Shown: positions 1 to 13,000 of the stretch, piece by piece
How the letters are laid out: each line of letters begins with the position of its first letter
Position numbering within the stretch: the stretch's first letter is position 1
From: Rotaria macrura
Lineage: Eukaryota; Rotifera; Eurotatoria; Philodinida; Philodinidae
Length of the DNA: 64,000 bases
Reading direction: 5' to 3'
Assembly (NCBI GenBank): GCA_900239685.1
Contig: OENT01000589.1
Location: 1-64,000, forward strand
Notes under the pieces: model-generated
What the model was told of the DNA's origin: nothing
The model's input: only the letters and a program-made list of their open reading frames with translations
The model's database searches: none
Made by a program: the position numbers and the translations under genes

Positions 1-427
1 CGAAAATTTTCGACATTTTTGCCCTTCGACATTTTTGCTTTCGACCAAACTAGGGTTAACCGTCGTAACACCTATCAGTCTAGGGCCCAGTGAATCGACT
101 TTTGACGTCGATGAACGTTACTTGTTAGTATTGGTATTGGTATTCCTATTGGTATTGGTACTCTATTATAATCAATAAATGCGCTACAGATCCTGAACCC
201 ATTGTTATAGGAAACCGAAGGTCATCCCCTTTTCCTTAGGCTAAAAAGTGGGCCGTATCTATTAGCAATGGAGTTTTTCCAAAAAATGGCTCCCTATCGG
301 TAATTTGTCACGGGGAGTCTGAATTTTACTTCGTTTTTCAGAAAACTCAATTCCTATCGGTTTCTGGCCGACCAATAGAGCTTCGAGAAAATGTATATCA
401 TATTCGGACTCACCGTGCCGAATTACC

Positions 428-2870
428 TAGGGGTGTGCGGTTTCAGTAACAACACCGGAAAAACTGTCACTTTTGTCACTGACAGTGACGCGCTGTGCAC
501 GCTGGTAGATTTAGTGCCACTGATCACTGAAATATTGATCCCACTGACACCGACTCACTTGAACACCGATGACCATTGTATCACTAATCACTGGCGCACT
601 GATACTATCGGCGTCACTGGTATGTCAGGCACACTGAATTCACTGACATCTCGTAATTAATTGTTACATCGACTTGTCCAAACGTCACGCTGTGCCAAAA
701 AAGGAGCCTGAATTTTTACTGTTTTCACTTAAGCTCTAATTTCGTGCGAAACGCAATCTTCAGATGAAATTTCCGTAGAGCCAATGTTATATAACATGAA
801 ACGAGCTTTAAAGCACTAAAAGAAGAATTTCTCAAGCAATTATCAGTCGATTAAAAATTCAAAAATCAAACATAAGGCTGTGACACCTTCTGTACTCCAG
901 ATCTGATGTACTTATGGTTCGTTGTAGATTCATCGGAATTGAATACTTTAACTTCTTAAGAAATTTTTATGCGACTAATACGACTGAAGATCCCGCCGGA
1001 ACCCACAGAGAAGTCTTATAACATTGTGAAGCTCAACATGTTCATCTACAGGAAAGTGTACGCCTTTTATAGTTTAGAAATATACCGGCTAGGATACAGT
1101 ACGAGCTACCTGTCTACTTTTAAGTACGAATACTTTGCATAATGTAAATTTCATACAGATATGAATAATCTCAAAAGGATAAATGTCCTTAGGTCTTCTG
1201 TCCAGATTTACAGACAGCTTTTTGCAATTTTAGTCTATTGCATGCTATATACCAAAAATTTAATTATGCCATTTCAAGTTGAGATTATGCCCGCAAAAAG
1301 ATCTATCTATGAGTAAATTATCTCGAAAGTTCCAGCTCAAAAAAAATGTTTTCTTCCTGAGATATCGAAGTTGCAAAAGCCAAAATTTTCGAGTCTTCTC
1401 CGTAGAGTATGAATGATATTAAGGACTTCGATACCTCAGGAAGAAAACATTTTTTTGAGCTGGAACTTTCGAGATAATTTACTCATAGATAGATCTTTTT
1501 GCGGGCATAATCTCAACTCGAAATGGCATAATTAAATTTTTGGTATATAACATGCAATATATTAAAATTACAGTGAGCTGTCTATAAATGTGGACAGAAG
1601 ACTTAAGGACATTTATCCTTTTGAAATTATTCATATCTGTATGAGATTTACATTACGCAAAGTATCCGTACTCAAAAGCAACCGGGCTGCTCAAAACGCA
1701 CTCTCAATATGAACGAGTTATTTTGGCTGAAGATAATCATAGTCTGAAACAACAGAAAATAAACAAAAACTAGGTATTTTAAAAGAGATTTGTCACTAGA
1801 TAAGTAAAAAAAGATCAAAATCCAGTGTGAACTATATCAATTTTCTATCTAACACTTGCAATGTTGAAATTATTGTTCAATTATGTATAATACAAATAGT
1901 ATAAAAATTCAGGTTTCCGTCACAGTGGTATGGTCATCTACTTCAAGATGCAATATTTTTAAGAAAAAAAGGAGGGCATTAGAATAGCCGTAAAAAGTTA
2001 GCTATGGCCGAATAGCTAGTTTTCTCCTCTTATGTGAGTGATTCATTGTAATTTTAAAAAAGGGACTTTTTCGTAACGCTGTGACGGGAACATTGATCAA
2101 GTTTTCTTAAAAGAATATTCCAATATGGAGGAAATGGTGGAAGTTTATGATTTTACCGAAAGAAAGACCGTTTTCATAGTGTAAAAAGTAGTTGAAAGTT
2201 GAGATTCTGAGTTTAGTACCATGGTATAGGGATAGTTTCAAAGTTAGGATAGAAAACCTCTATGGGTGATACAATGACTCGTACTTGAAGCACATATTTT
2301 CTCGAGATTCACTGAATTGCTTTTTCAAATAATAAATTATACTATTCTACATTTTGAAGTGCCTCTGCAACATAGCGTTGACATTAGTTGGAGAGTTTGA
2401 AATAAAAACTTAGTGTCTGTAGTAGCGCGTTAAGTGGGCGAACCGCCACAATACTGCAAGAAATGTGGTCTAGATAAACAAAGAAGGATCATAAGTTATA
2501 TGCATTTTTTTCTTGAAGATTAAGACTTATAACTTATTTATCCAATTCTTCGACGATTATGTATCAATTTTCTTGAAAAGTATATTCATCTAGTTCATGA
2601 TCATTCTTTATTTATCTAAAGCACATGCCTTCCAGTATTATGTAACAATTAATTACGAGATGTCAGTGAATTCAGTGTGCCTGACATACCAGTGACGCCG
2701 ATAGTATCAGTGCGCCAGTGATTAGTGATACAGTGGCCATCGGTGTTCAAGTGAGTCGGTGTCAGTGGGATCAATATTTCAGTGATCAGTGGCACTGAAT
2801 CTACCAGCGTGCACAGCGTGTCACTGTCTGTGTTCACCAATGTTCAGCTAACGCACACCACACATCCCTA
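428..2870. mobile_element. hAT-like DNA transposon, non-autonomous, perfect 8-bp target duplication
   Basis: The element starts TAGGGGTGTGCGG at 428 and ends CACATCCCTA at 2870. It is flanked on both sides by the 8-bp direct repeat GAATTACC (420-427 and 2871-2878), the signature of hAT transposition. The terminal inverted repeats are about 240 bp long (428-667 and about 2640-2870). They are studded with CACTG/CAGTG motifs, like the subterminal transposase-binding repeats known in hAT elements. The apparent 89- and 63-residue open frames at 391-660 and 2649-2840 are just the two inverted repeats read through, not genes. No transposase-like reading frame remains in the 2.44 kb, so it must have been moved in trans. 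It sits inside the older fold-back element. Confidence 0.85.
1117..1678. repeat. Large imperfect hairpin, arms about 254 bp, 55-bp loop
   Basis: Positions 1117-1370 are the reverse complement of 1426-1678 with only scattered mismatches; the spacer is 1371-1425. The ends read CTTTTAAGTACG on the left and CGTACTCAAAAG on the right. The hairpin lies near the middle of the hAT-like element. If transcribed, it would give a long double-stranded RNA. I see no target-site duplication at its borders, so it may be an inserted fold-back MITE or the inner part of the host element. Confidence 0.8.
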
Positions 2871-3284
2871 GAATTACCTATGTGGAGCCATTTTTTGGAA
2901 ACACTCCATTGCTAATAGATTCGGTCCACTTTTTAGCCTAAGGAAACGGGGATGACCTTCGGTTATCTATAATAATGGGTTCAGGAACTATAGCGCATTT
3001 ATTGGTAATAATAACAGTACCAATATCAATAGGAATACCGATACCAATACCGATGCTAGCACCAATACCAAGAGCAATACCACCAATACCAATACCGTAT
3101 TGAGGTTGTTACATCCCTACAATAGATCTATAAGAAAAGTTCAAAAAGCTCTCTGAAAATTTTTAAATCTCGGTATTAATAGTGTTAGGTTAAGTTTTAA
3201 GGTAGCAAGTAGAATCTCAGAGTGGATTTTACATTAATACATTATTCGATAACTTAATACACTATGAAGAGAAGTCGGTTTATT

Positions 3285-3432
3285 ACCGAAGCTGCCACCG
3301 GTGAAACAGGTAACGGCCACCGCTGAAACCACTGACAGTAACCGGTGAAGCCGGTGACGGTGACCGGTGATGACCGGTGAAACAGTGACGGTACGTCGTT
3401 ACTACGGTTACCGTCACCGTTGCATCCCTAAT
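3285..3432. repeat. ACCGGTGA-rich relic with a hAT-type terminus
   Basis: A short GC-rich island in AT-rich DNA, built from degenerate copies of ACCGGTGA, GGTGACGG and GGTAACGG. It ends at 3432 with CGTTGCATCCCTA, which on the minus strand reads TAGGGATGCAACGGTGACGG, a hAT-like end with subterminal repeats. The partner end was not found, so this is probably one end of a truncated element. The surrounding 3120-3284 and 3433-3934 show no recognisable gene; an 86-codon open frame at 3602-3862 (minus) matches nothing I know. Confidence 0.45.
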
Positions 3433-3934
3433 CCACACTGATTGTCGTATTTATTTTGTCCTGTGTAGAGTTGCACATTGTTAGGAGGAGAAAAATAGGT
3501 ATGCTGCAATTTTTCGAAAAAGAAAAAGTGTGTGGAAGTTGACCATACAAAACATCTTCCTGTTTATCAATCATCACTTAGAAGTGTTGTTCGTCGAAGA
3601 GTTAGAAACTATATATGATAGTACAAACGAACAGATAAACCCCAATCTTCCTTTCTTCTAAAGCATAAAGAAAGGAACATTTTCGATTCAGTATGATTGT
3701 TCCCAGAAGCATAGAGTTCACTTCCGTAAGAGTCTTGTCTAGTACTGTACTACTGAGCGATATATGATATGATTTTTCATCGACATACGACAATCTTGTA
3801 TATAAATATCTTGAATTTTTACATTGATCAACGAGCACAACTGCATTCTTCGATTCAAACAATCATTTCGAGGAGCAAACCTTCCCCAAAGCATTCCTTG
3901 GATCTGAATGTTAAATCACATCGATTAATAATAA

Positions 3935-3940
3935 TTTATT
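3935..3940 (-). terminator. Polyadenylation signal of the RNF213-like gene
   Basis: The minus strand reads AATAAA about 85 bases past the stop codon at 4025. The spacing fits a short 3' UTR as expected in a compact invertebrate genome. No other AATAAA lies between it and the stop. Confidence 0.5.
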
Positions 3941-4024
3941 TTAAGTAAACAGAACTTGGCTTATAAAAAAACGATATAATGAAAAAAAAGGTTTTAATCC
4001 ATGAAGACAGCAGACACGCAAAAT

Positions 4025-7000
4025 TTATTGTCGAAGAATATTTCTTCTTCTGCGGTTATTTCCCGTTTGTCTTGCTACAGTATTCTGATTCTGTTCCTCC
4101 TGCTCGACCTTTATTCTGCTACGTTGATTATCATTAATCGTCAATTGATTTCGTTTTTCTTGTAGTCCATTCAAAATAAAATATGCATGTTTCAAACAAA
4201 TATTCTGATCTATGTCGATTGTTCGAATATCATTTTTAGTCACATTTCCTTTCCATACATCAGTTCGTTGCACATGATCATAGAGGGATAAATCAAGGCT
4301 AATATTAATATTCGGTGATAGAATACGGACCAAAAGTCGTTTCAACATATTTATCCAACAAAGAAGATTCTTAAAACAATCGGCAATAGTAGTATCATCA
4401 TCTAAAATCTTATGAATAAATTGATCAATTATCGACGTACGCAGATTAATAGGAAATGAATTTTCATGCAGTTCACTTCTCATATTATTACAATAAGTTT
4501 TATCAAATATACATTCTTGTACAATTTCATATAAATCTATAATATATTCGAGATGAATAGATGAGAAGGGTTCGCATTCAAATATTTTTTCATCTATAGA
4601 TTTTTTCGAATGAATGTAATCTGTAAGATATTTTTGAATGGTCATGTTTTTCATGATATTTTCATTATTGACAGTACGTAAATAGGTCAAAATATATTCA
4701 AGTGAACTTGATAACTGAAGAATAGATTCATTATCAAAATAATCGATCGATCTTTTTATTGTTAAATTGTTTTGTTCATCAAATAATTTTTGTTCAAAAC
4801 GTTCACGTATATCATGGATTAATGAGATGCTATCGTCATACAGTTCAGATTGATAGTTAAAAAATTGCATATTTTTAACATCAATAAAAGGCAAACATCC
4901 AATTTCATTTCTTAATGTCAACTCTATTTCTTTATAATCATAAATAATATCGCTACTCATTCCATATTTACAATTAATTGTTAACCCTTTTCTAACTAAT
5001 AAATCTCGTATTTTAGTTTTATTGTATGTAAACAGTTGTGTTTTTTGTATTGATTGGAGAGGAACAGTAAGATGAAAATATGTATCATCATTTTTGGGAT
5101 TGTTAACAACGTGAGAATAATAAAAATCAGTAATACGATTTTGAAGATTTCCAATTGCTTGTAAAAAGGCAGCTAAGATCATATTCTTACTGTCATTTGA
5201 TTTATTCAATAAGAACATCGATAAATTAGTTTTATCTTTAAATGCAGATTTCAATTGATTATGCGAACATTCGTATTTCATTTGATCAAAATAGATGTCA
5301 CTCAAATTAATATGATCCCAAACATTTATAAACTGTTCATAGATTGCTTTTGCATCTGAATTATTTTTCAAAAATTCAGATATTGTTGTTTCAATTGCAA
5401 TTTTCCGTCGTATACGATGATTGAAGTTTTTTAGAAAATAATTAGTTAAGTTAATCAGTGCATATAAATATTGAATATTCTCATAACTAGAAAGATCTTT
5501 AAACAAGAATGCGGCTAATGGATATGATTTTTCGAAATCAGGTAATAATTGAAGTTTAGCATAAAAATCATCAATAATATTAATAGAATCAATATTGGTT
5601 CGATTGAAAAAATTCAATAATGAATATGTTTCATTGTCTTCAACGACTTCATCGACAAGATTGACAAATACTAAATTTTTATTGTCACCGTACAGAAAAT
5701 CTGCATAAGCTATTCTGTAATTCTTTATTTCATCGATGACGGAGTCAATATGAGGAATAATTAATTTTTCTTCGATTAATTTTTCCAATTGTATTACTTT
5801 TTCTGGGCTATTCAAAGAACCATTGATTTTGAGAGTTTTATCAAGCATATGATTAAAAATTTTATAAAGCCAGATATAACATTGATCAACATTGAATAAA
5901 TGTGATCGAAGTAGAGTATAGTAATTATCGATACTTTTTTGAAAATAGACGCCATGCATTGCTGTCGAATTAGGTAGGTAGTTGAATTCATTGAGCAATA
6001 GAAACATTGAATGTGTTAATAAATTTATAAAATATGACGTGAGTGGTAGCTTCAAATGATTGCATTGTTTTGTCGTATTCGTACGATCGTTTTTCGATTC
6101 ATATTGTGTATAATTAGAAATAAAATCCAAAGCTTCATCAATATTCATTCGAATATGAGAAGTACCAATCGTAGGTAATTCGTTATTATCAGAAATAATT
6201 ATTTCGTTTTTACAAAGTGGACAAAATCTTTGTTCATTAGATCTATCATAAATTTTCGCATCGAATAACCAAGGACAGTTTTTAGAACAACGCATAATTT
6301 CATCATCAGATGGTTTGAGTGTCTTGCCTTTTCTCTGCTCTTCAATATGAGCACGAATATTCGTCATTTGTATTAGAGCACAATCGTTTGCATTAGCTAC
6401 ACCAGTTAGAGAATTGAATAATTTAAAGTGTTTCGTGTAATCTATGGGCATGCTGATATTTCCATCGAAGAGAAGAAAACTAAGTAGCGATACTGACTGC
6501 TGAGATTTAAATGAAATAAGTACAGCACAAATATTTAAAACGAGTAAACGTCGATGAAAATTTTCTTCTGACATCGACGGTTTTAGTTGAAAATAGGAAT
6601 TTTCTTCGAAGCTGTTACATAAAGAAATAATCAACTTATAGCCAATAGATGCAAAGCAATTAGTTAATTCATCGTTAACGCCTTTCTCAAACAATCGAAT
6701 AAATCGTGTATCTGCTACTACATTTCCCATGTAAAATCGTGTATAATAACGAATAAACCAATTGATGAAACTATATGATAAATCTTGTTTTGTAGCACAT
6801 CTTTTAATGAGAGCTCGTAGTTCATCACTGCCTAGATTCGATGATAGTATGTTATCAACATCTTTAAATTCGCTGTGACATTCAAAGAGTGGTGTTGGTA
6901 AGGTAGATGTATATCGAGCATCTTCTGTTCGATGGTGAGCTGGTTCAGTTATCATTAAATTAAGCCAATCTATATTTCTATTACAGAAGCCATTGCGCAA

Positions 7001-10000
7001 TTGATGAAATGTCATGCAGTATTGCTGACAAAGTTGTTTTATGATGAATAGCTTGAGAGTTGAATAAAATTTAGAATGACCTCGTTTAAGTATATTGTTG
7101 ATGTCTTCTATAATTGTGTTCTTTATATCTAATTTGAGAGCGTGTATATAATACTGAATGTAAAATCGAAGCCATGCCATTAAACTGATTTGCTGCAATT
7201 TTTCATGATCATTTTCATTTCCGATTTCCCTTAGATTCTCTTCGAAATATGTAAAGTTGTCTGCAAGTACCGTAGTTATCTGTTGAATATTTGTTTCATT
7301 GAATTGTGATTCATAATTTTCGTTCAATATAAGTTTTATATAGATACGTGTGGTAAGTAAAATGTCAATTTTTCTTGTTGAATCAGTCAGTTGACATAAA
7401 TGTGCGTTGATATTTGTGTATTTCTCATCTTTTGGAATTTTGCCATGGTATTCTTTAATTGATGAGGATAGTTCTAGATGTGTGCTGATAATTGTAAAAA
7501 TTTTCGATGAATATTTCCATAAATCATAATCGTAAATGAATTTTAGAAGATCACCGGATCTGTCAGCATTTCCAATAAGCCAAGTACTAACAAGTTCAAT
7601 TTCAAATTTTTTTAATACTTCAGGAAGAATTTCACCATTTTCAATAGGCTGTTGTTCACGTATAGTTTTGTTTAAATATAAAATAAATTTATGGATGTCA
7701 ACAAGCGTATTGAACGAAATACAGTGATTATAATAACGATAGATGTTCTTGAACACAATCAGAGATTTATTATCTGAAAATAAATCTGCTAAACAACATA
7801 CGAAATGAAGAAATGAATGTAATTTCTCTATGTTTATAATTTCATAATGTTCATAACGGCTAAGAGTATAAAAGCTTTGTAGTATTCGCCCATATGCTGT
7901 TATCAGCTGTTTTATGTTACTATTACGATCAACTGTAGAAGAAGCAGTAAGCAGTTCAATTAAATTCATTAAAGATGTTTCGATAAATGGGTCATTATCA
8001 ACTTCAAATACGCGTTTATCATCTGATGTTGATTTTGGAGGAATATGATACAAATTAGCGTTCTCTACCACGAGATAATATAGGTCAGTATGAGTTCGAA
8101 TAAATCTATGCTGACTATCATTATTCATGATGAACGCTCCATTCAAAATCTCGATCACAACATCTTCAGCACCAATCAACGGTACACCTATTTCAAATAT
8201 CCGCATTATTTCAAATAAATCTTCATGATCAATTAGTAAGTGTCTAAGTCGATCTTTTGCAGTTCTCGGTATTCTTGATGTTAATAGATACTGTATGAAC
8301 GATGTTGATAATTGATAAATATGAGCTTCATTTCGAGTTAATGTAAGTTGATCATGAAAATAATGATCGAATAAATCTGGATCCTCAAGAATTATGTTAA
8401 TGTATTCTCCATAGGTACTTCTACTACATAATTGTTTCCAAGCGAAATCGAATCGATTATCATCATCGGGCTGATAATACTGCGCTACGTCGGCTCGTAT
8501 TTGACGAATAATTTCGTATTCATGTGTCGCTCATGGCAAATGTAAATCGACAACAATAGGAATTTCAATATTAGTTTGATTCATTGATGACAAGTCGAAT
8601 AGTTCATTAGCTTTTTTCCAACAATAAAACCAAATCGAACGTAAATTTCCATTCTTCTCCTTGTCGGATTCAATAAAAAATAGATGAGAACTGGTGAGTG
8701 AACACTTTTCAAGATGTGCAAGTAATAGTGGCAGATAATTATCAAGAAAAAACTCAATCGTTTTTACTAATGCATCATCAAACGAACGACTTGAACTGAT
8801 TATTATTTCATTTGTCAATAAATCTTGTCGCCAATCATGAAATTGTGATTGAGTAGAATTAATTGGAATATTTTCAATCATGTTTAATAATTGTTTTTTA
8901 ACTAATGAATACAACGATTGATCATCATTGTATTTTTTAGTTGTATTTATAGTCAATTGTTGAATTATGTGTTCGCGACGTTGATTAATTTTAGATTCAT
9001 GCTGCTTATTTGTTACATGATAACGAAATTTCATAAAGCATCGATTAATAAGATCATTAAATTGAGTGTCTATATTCAAAAAATTTGAATAAATAATAAG
9101 ATCTCTATATGAAGGATTCGTAAGAATATTTTTTGGAATTATTTTATGTTCTTGAAGATTATCTATCATTACAGTTGACCATCCATTAAAGAAAATATCA
9201 GTATCAATTTGATTGAACAGATGACGTTGTACATGAAATATGAGACAAATGCCATGATTTTCATCGGTTATATTTTCATTGAGTAAAATGTGTTTAAGTA
9301 TTGAAATATGTTTGTATTCTCGATGATAATCAATACGAATACAGAGTATCATTGAATCTTTCATTTGAGACTTCATCGTGATTTTCTGTTTCAATTCTGA
9401 TTCGGTTTTAAAATAACTGAATTTTATTTCTTCCAACAAAAATCTCTGATCTCTAAGCTTCTCATAATCAATCCTTTCATGTATGTCTGTATACGTATAA
9501 ATCAGTAGTTTAGGAATTTTCTTGTTCTTTAATACTTGGTTAATAAATGAAACAAAACATAAGTCAGCATGAAGTTCGTAATATCGTTGAATAGCATAGT
9601 TTTCATCATTCGCTTGACATTTTAAAGATGCAACAAGAGGAAAATCAAATGAAGCTATTCGAATGATTTGATCTTGACAATATAGTATGACGTTCTGTTC
9701 TTGATCAATGTCGCAATTATCAGAAATCATCAAGTGGTATTGTGCATCATTAATTAAATTGAAGAGGTAATCATTACTAAATTTAAGTAATAGTTGTTGT
9801 TGTGAAGGAAAATTCTGTTTTGGATTAATCAATGAAAATTCTTTAAACCATCTTCTTAATCTAGAGGCAATGTTTTTCTGATGTTCATTAGTCAAAATAT
9901 TCATATCTATGAAATGTTTTTCAAAGCGATTTAGGAATGGTGGATCATATTTATGAAGATCTTGTCTTTTGACGAATACTATACAAAAGAATTGATCATG

Positions 10001-13000
10001 TACAATACAACGTGGATGATAAAGAGAACCTAGTGCAATGCGACAGTATTTTTTTCGTGATGGAATAGAAAAATTTTGATTAAATAAATCATAGAGATTA
10101 TCATACAAATGTCCCAATCCTCGTATAAATAATGTTATATTTTTTTCTGCATAAAGAATAATATCCATCAGTACTCGAATGTTATATTGTTCTGTATACG
10201 TTGTATTTGAAAGAAAATCACCACTAAAAGTACTACCGATCAAAGTCTGTGTTTGCATTGATGGATATTTAGTATTTATATAGTGTTGAATATAATCAAA
10301 ACTACCTTCACTATCACCAATGAGCATGAGAAATCGTCCAGTACGTGACGAAATACTTGGAATAATTAATTGATCGAATGTGACAGTAGAAAAACGTTCA
10401 AGTAGATCATGTCGTTCCATGTACGTACAAAATAAGGACCACATACAGTTAGCACCGTTATTAATAACATCAAAGTTAATAGCTATCTGGTGATGTATGA
10501 TCTCATACAAATTCTGCGGTTCATGTTCTTTATTAAGTATATCTTCTATAATGCCTCTAATCAATGAATAGTAGTCACGTAATCCGAAGTAATATTGATT
10601 AATATCCGGTTTTAGATTATTACACGTATCCATATAAGCCTTAGCAAGACTTTCAACGATATTATTATTGAATGTATTAACCGTATTTTTCTTTGATAAT
10701 ATTGAATCTGATAATTCCATTGCAATTGACTTTAAATCATCAACGTCTGGATCAGGACAAGATAGATAAATGGCACGATTCATCTTGGACGCATCAAGAC
10801 ACCAGTTTGATAAACCAACGAATCCATGTCGATAATGTTCGATTTCAAGTTCACCGTGTAACACTTTCAATGGATTATGTGGAGATAATTCTGCAAGACC
10901 TATTTCATCAAAAACAACCACAGGTAATAATTCGATATCGCTCTTTTCTCTTGTATATCTATCGGCACGTGCAAAAACTTGAATAATACTGTCAGAAGTA
11001 CAATTTTGTGAACCCTGATAAGAAACAGTGATCAATTCTGGTAATGTTTGCAAGAACGGATCGTTCGACTTTTTTCCTTTTAGACAACTAATAACAAGTT
11101 GTACAGCTGATGTTTTGCTCGAACCAGGTGGTCCACACAGAATGACAGGTATTCGGTTAAGAATGCATGTAAAAAGAACAAACACGTTATCGGTAAGTGC
11201 ACGATTCATGACTGTACCGATAGGGAGTACCATTTTGTTGATTATATTCATTTGTTCATAGTGCAATATTTCATTTAGAGAATCGTGCGATATATTTAAT
11301 TTAACATTTTTGATGACTCTTTCCATGGTATTTAGATATATTTGACGCTTTGCTATGGAATCAAGACGAAAGTAATAGCAAATAAATAAACTTATCAAAC
11401 TAGCACGTTCAATGTTATTTATTGACATTGTCTTCAGTACTGAAGTATGAGCATCCCCAATGGGAATTTTATAAAACCAATTGTAGAATCGGCAGAATCG
11501 AACTACATCTCGTAACGAAACACTACTTACGTCTTCGTTATTACGATAAAACTTATGAGATTCTACAAGCAACGTAACTATGCAATCACGCCAGATAGGA
11601 TCACTGGCAAGATTTTCACATGCATTTACTATTGTTTCAACATAACTCTTCTCTGTGACTTCATCGAGATAACCATAGTCCCACACATACTCGAGCATTG
11701 TCTCTGGCATCGTTATCACACAATAAAGGGATGATGGGTTGACAACATGCATCTGTCGAAGAAAATCGTGATAATATTTTTTAATACCAATATCGTCACC
11801 AGTTTCTTTTTGATTCTTCTTGCGTCGCTGAGGATTACAGGCACCCAAGAAAACTATATTATTTGGCAGTACTTCACCAAGATATTGCTTTTCGCACATG
11901 ATTTCTTTCAATAGTCCAATACTAGGAGTCGTGTTAAATTCATCAAGAAAAACCCATAGTCTCTTTTTTGGATTCTCTTTTGAACATCGATGTGCTTTTC
12001 TCACACATTCATGTATTATTTCACGTATTTTTTCACTTGTTACACCAGCATGAATATGAAATACAGCTAAGTCATCATCGAGAATTTTTCTACACAAAAA
12101 TTGAATCAATGCAGTTTTTCCACATCCTAAAAATTAAAAATATCGTTTATTCTTAAAAACGAATCTGGCAAATTCGCCTGGATGTACTCATCTGACCTGT
12201 TTCTCCCATAATCAATACAGGTAAACCACTCTGTACGCGCAAGTATATTAATAACATTTTAATATAATTGTCAGCAGTTATTACGTACTCTGATTGAATT
12301 TTTTTAGCTATCTGCTTCTGAAAATCTTCGATGTCATTATGATTCGATGAATTGGGTCGAATAAGAATCTCATTTGTTGAACATACTGTGCACTGTTTTT
12401 CACTGTACTCATATTGTTTGAAGCATTGCTGACAAATAGGTTTTTGTGTGACATATTTCGTGGATAATAGAGTAAGTCTAAGAAAGAACTGTTCATGTGT
12501 CATCGTATCATGATCTGCCAAAAACTCTTGTAACTGTTGATCCACTGTTTTTATTGGATATGTAGTTGTTTTATCTGGATTCACAACAAAGAACTTGTTG
12601 AAAAATGAAGTCCATATGCCGTGGGAAACGCGTCTGCGGAAACGTTTTCTGCTAGTCACTTGAAAATAAGAAAGAAATTCATCGATTAATGACGATGGTA
12701 TATCATGTTTTTTCTTATAAACAAACATTGGATCGTAATTAGAATTGAATATAATTGTAAATGGTTTTACTTTGTCCCATCGTATGATAGCTTCACTAAA
12801 TCGAACAATAATCCCATTATCATTCATAGAACGCTGATTCGTACGAACCGTTTCAACGCTTAATGATGTGAATTGTTCACAAGTGTCAAGCAAACTTTTA
12901 AGAATATCAATACGTAAAGATGAAGGATACTCTGGATCAACAAGAAAATGGCCACATTGGGAAAAACCTAAAAATAGTTGGTAATATATTGACAAGAAAA

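Larger units (their letters stand above)
122..3119. mobile_element. Old fold-back (palindromic) element split by a later hAT-like insertion
   Basis: The segment 122-306 and the segment 2879-3065 are inverted copies of each other. Both carry a run of ATTGGT-type hexamers, then AATAAATGCGCTA, a GAACCCATT block, a CTAAAAAGTGG block and AAAAAATGGCTCC. If the insertion at 428-2870 is removed, the two arms come together as one fold-back element of roughly 560 bp with a loop of about 110 bp. The right end at 3119 has a hAT-style terminus (TAGGGATGTAAC read on the minus strand). I could not find a matching left terminus or target duplication, so the left boundary is approximate and may lie near 50-95. 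It is non-coding. Its arms have diverged more than those of the inner element, which agrees with its being older. Confidence 0.6.

Noticed and set aside
391-660. Open frame of 89 codons with a near copy on the other strand at 2649-2840
   Set aside because: Both are the inverted terminal repeats of the hAT-like element read through; the similarity comes from the repeat, not from paralogous genes.
8500-8560. TGA as a selenocysteine codon or hidden intron in the RNF213-like gene
   Set aside because: No GT...AG pair fits in frame, no SECIS-like structure was recognised, and the site is not a known Sec position in this family.
7536-12156. Plus-strand frames within the RNF213-like gene
   Set aside because: Shadows of the long minus-strand exon, with no independent family resemblance.
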